From GCA-003244245 sp964250265 (GTDB lineage Bacteria; Actinomycetota; Actinomycetes; Mycobacteriales; Pseudonocardiaceae), in the NCBI GenBank assembly GCA_964250265.1, contig CAXUFG010000078.1, positions 1-21,361 on the forward strand: a DNA stretch of 21,361 nucleotides. Reading direction: 5' to 3'. Below are positions 20,145-21,361 of this stretch, one piece after another. Both the position numbers and the translations under genes were made by a program. Within the stretch, counting starts at the first letter, position 1; the number at the start of each line of letters is the position of its first letter. Under the pieces are notes generated by a model. That model did not search any database and was not told where the DNA came from. It was given only the letters and a program-made list of their open reading frames with translations.

Positions 20145-21361
20145 ATGCCAGACCGACATGCTCCCTTATTCCGGCGTCGTAAGCTGCGCAGGGATGCAGT
20201 GCCGCGGGCCGGGTCGCGGAGCGTGGCGGGGCATACCCCCCATCGGGTGTGGGTGGGTCGCCGGGTGGTCTCGCTGGTGATCTCGGCGCTGGTGGCGCTG
20301 GCCGCCGGGGTGGTAACGCTGGCACCGGTCACCGCCAACGCGGCCCTGGTCAGCGCAGGGTTACCGGATGTGACGGTCCATTCGACCACTACCGCTCTGG
20401 CCAACTTTGGTTCCCACCGCGGGGTCACCCAGACGGCTAGCTGCCCCCCCGGATCCTTGGTCGTGGGTGGCGGAGGGTACCTGCGCAACGCCACGGACCC
20501 CTCGACCCTGCCCACCAACGGATTGGTGCTCGGCGGAACCAATCCCTCCACCGGGGCCTCCCCGGTGGACCAGCCAGTCGCCGACGGAGCCACCAACCCG
20601 AGCAACTGGATGGCCCTCGCCAACTTCACCGGGGTGGCCGAAGCCGGCGATCAGGCCACCGCGTTTGCGTTGTGCTCAGACAACGGCCCGGCCCACACCG
20701 TGGTCAAGTCAACCACCACCACCGGCGCCAACGCCCTTCAGCAGGTCGATCCACCCAATCTGACGATCACCACCTGCCCCGCCGGGACCACCCTGATCGG
20801 CGGCGGAGCATTCACCAAAACTCCCGATCAGGTCAACGACGGCACCACCGTGGGCAACAACGGCAACCTCAAGCCGCTGGGAAGCTATCCCTCGGACTCC
20901 TCGGGAGTGCCAGCAGCCAACGGCTCGACCACCGCCACTTCCTGGAGCGCCTACGGCTCGGCCGGCATCACCAACCAGGGAGGCGGACCCGACACGGTGA
21001 CCTCACTCGCCTTGTGCACCTCCGACCCGATCCAACCGGTCACGGTGGCCCGAGTTGATGTCTCCGGCCCCGACGCCCAACCTGGCACCACACCCACCAC
21101 CGCCACCGCGGCGTGCCCGACCGGAACCCGCATGCTCGGCGGAGGCTTCAAAGCCGACGAGACCGTCAACGGGGTATCTGGCCTTCAGCCACAGCAGGGC
21201 TACCACATGCGCGGCAGCTACCCCACCACCGGAACGGGAACCCCGCCCACCGACGTAGCCGACGGCACGACCAACCCCAGCGCCTGGGCCGCCTTGCTCC
21301 AACTCGGCGGTCAGAACCTGCCCGCCGGAAGCTCCGGGCAGCTACACACCTTCGCCATGTG
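20145..21361 (+). CDS. Secreted protein with three Cys-bounded repeat modules (runs off right edge)
   Basis: ATG 20145 lies 7 nt after AGGAGG (20132-20137), the strongest ribosome binding site in the window. The frame stays open for 405 codons to the edge. A basic N-terminus (RRRKLRRD) precedes a hydrophobic segment, VVSLVISALVALAAGVVTLA (residues 41-60), and a likely signal peptidase site near VTANA-A (about 66). Three modules follow. Each opens with a CP.GT-like strand and GGG (SCPPGSLVVGGG from C100, TCPAGTTLIGGG from C211, ACPTGTRMLGGG from C324), has an S/N-x-W core and ends in T.ALC (C177, C291; the third would be at 406). The Cys pairs are 77-82 residues apart, suggesting one disulfide per module. 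The modules are Thr/Gly/Pro-rich, as in surface beta proteins. I know no function for the family. Confidence 0.82.
   Translation, partial: MPDRHAPLFRRRKLRRDAVPRAGSRSVAGHTPHRVWVGRRVVSLVISALVALAAGVVTLAPVTANAALVSAGLPDVTVHSTTTALANFGSHRGVTQTASCPPGSLVVGGGGYLRNATDPSTLPTNGLVLGGTNPSTGASPVDQPVADGATNPSNWMALANFTGVAEAGDQATAFALCSDNGPAHTVVKSTTTTGANALQQVDPPNLTITTCPAGTTLIGGGAFTKTPDQVNDGTTVGNNGNLKPLGSYPSDSSGVPAANGSTTATSWSAYGSAGITNQGGGPDTVTSLALCTSDPIQPVTVARVDVSGPDAQPGTTPTTATAACPTGTRMLGGGFKADETVNGVSGLQPQQGYHMRGSYPTTGTGTPPTDVADGTTNPSAWAALLQLGGQNLPAGSSGQLHTFAM

Noticed and set aside
1..21361. CRISPR arrays, tRNA or rRNA genes, transposases, integrases
   Set aside because: No regularly spaced repeats, cloverleaf sequences, rRNA motifs or recombinase motifs were seen on either strand.

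Overview
High-GC actinobacterial chromosome, probably Pseudonocardiales/Mycobacteriales-like. The grounds are a DnaE1-type polymerase III alpha subunit with a PHP domain, a REP13E12-type DUF222 HNH protein behind a mycobacterial-style LexA box, an F420-dependent luciferase-like oxidoreductase, a DUF574 (SAV2177-type) methyltransferase, DUF427, and several probably leaderless transcripts (TAnnnT box 6-7 nt before the start codon). The order-level assignment is inference.

Layout. 1-661 (-): 5' part of a DUF222/13E12 HNH nuclease gene with an SOS box at its start. 823-1229 (-): decayed NmrA-like and RidA-like remnants. 1231-1865 (-): vapBC toxin-antitoxin pair. 1977-2150 (+): truncated SnoaL-like stub. 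2117-4129 (-): three genes in a row, RidA-like protein, F420-dependent oxidoreductase and SAM methyltransferase. 4310-7873 (+): dnaE1, the core gene of the window. 8035-9683 (+): split transketolase (N and C subunits) behind a MerR-type promoter. 10028-10570 (+): secreted NlpC/P60 peptidase. 10780-11304 (+): DUF427 protein. 11614-11820 (+): 68-aa Tyr/Gly/Cys-rich protein of unknown role, followed by long G and C homopolymer tracts. 12104-12874 (+): alpha/beta hydrolase. 13023-13591 (+): frameshifted TIGR03086-type protein. 13709-14172 (-): decayed Vsr endonuclease. 14322-14702 (-): small membrane protein. 14819-15025: mosaic of two fragments copied from elsewhere in this window. 15028-17120 (-): ABC exporter, ATPase plus permease. 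17329-18147 (+): DUF574 methyltransferase. 18164-18227: long inverted repeat. 18240-18920: two broken genes, a VOC protein and a methyltransferase. 19054-19617 (+): carboxymuconolactone decarboxylase-like protein. 20145 to the right edge (+): secreted protein with three Cys-bounded modules.

Interpretation. Apart from dnaE1 this looks like an accessory region in flux. At least seven gene remnants carry frameshifts, deletions or truncations, and one 207-bp scar joins a copied transketolase promoter and 5' end to a copied piece of the TIGR03086-type pseudogene. I see no phage, transposase, CRISPR array, tRNA or rRNA. The parts least explained by known families are the Tyr/Gly/Cys-rich small protein with its upstream palindrome, the three-module secreted protein, the mosaic scar and the 24-bp-arm inverted repeat.
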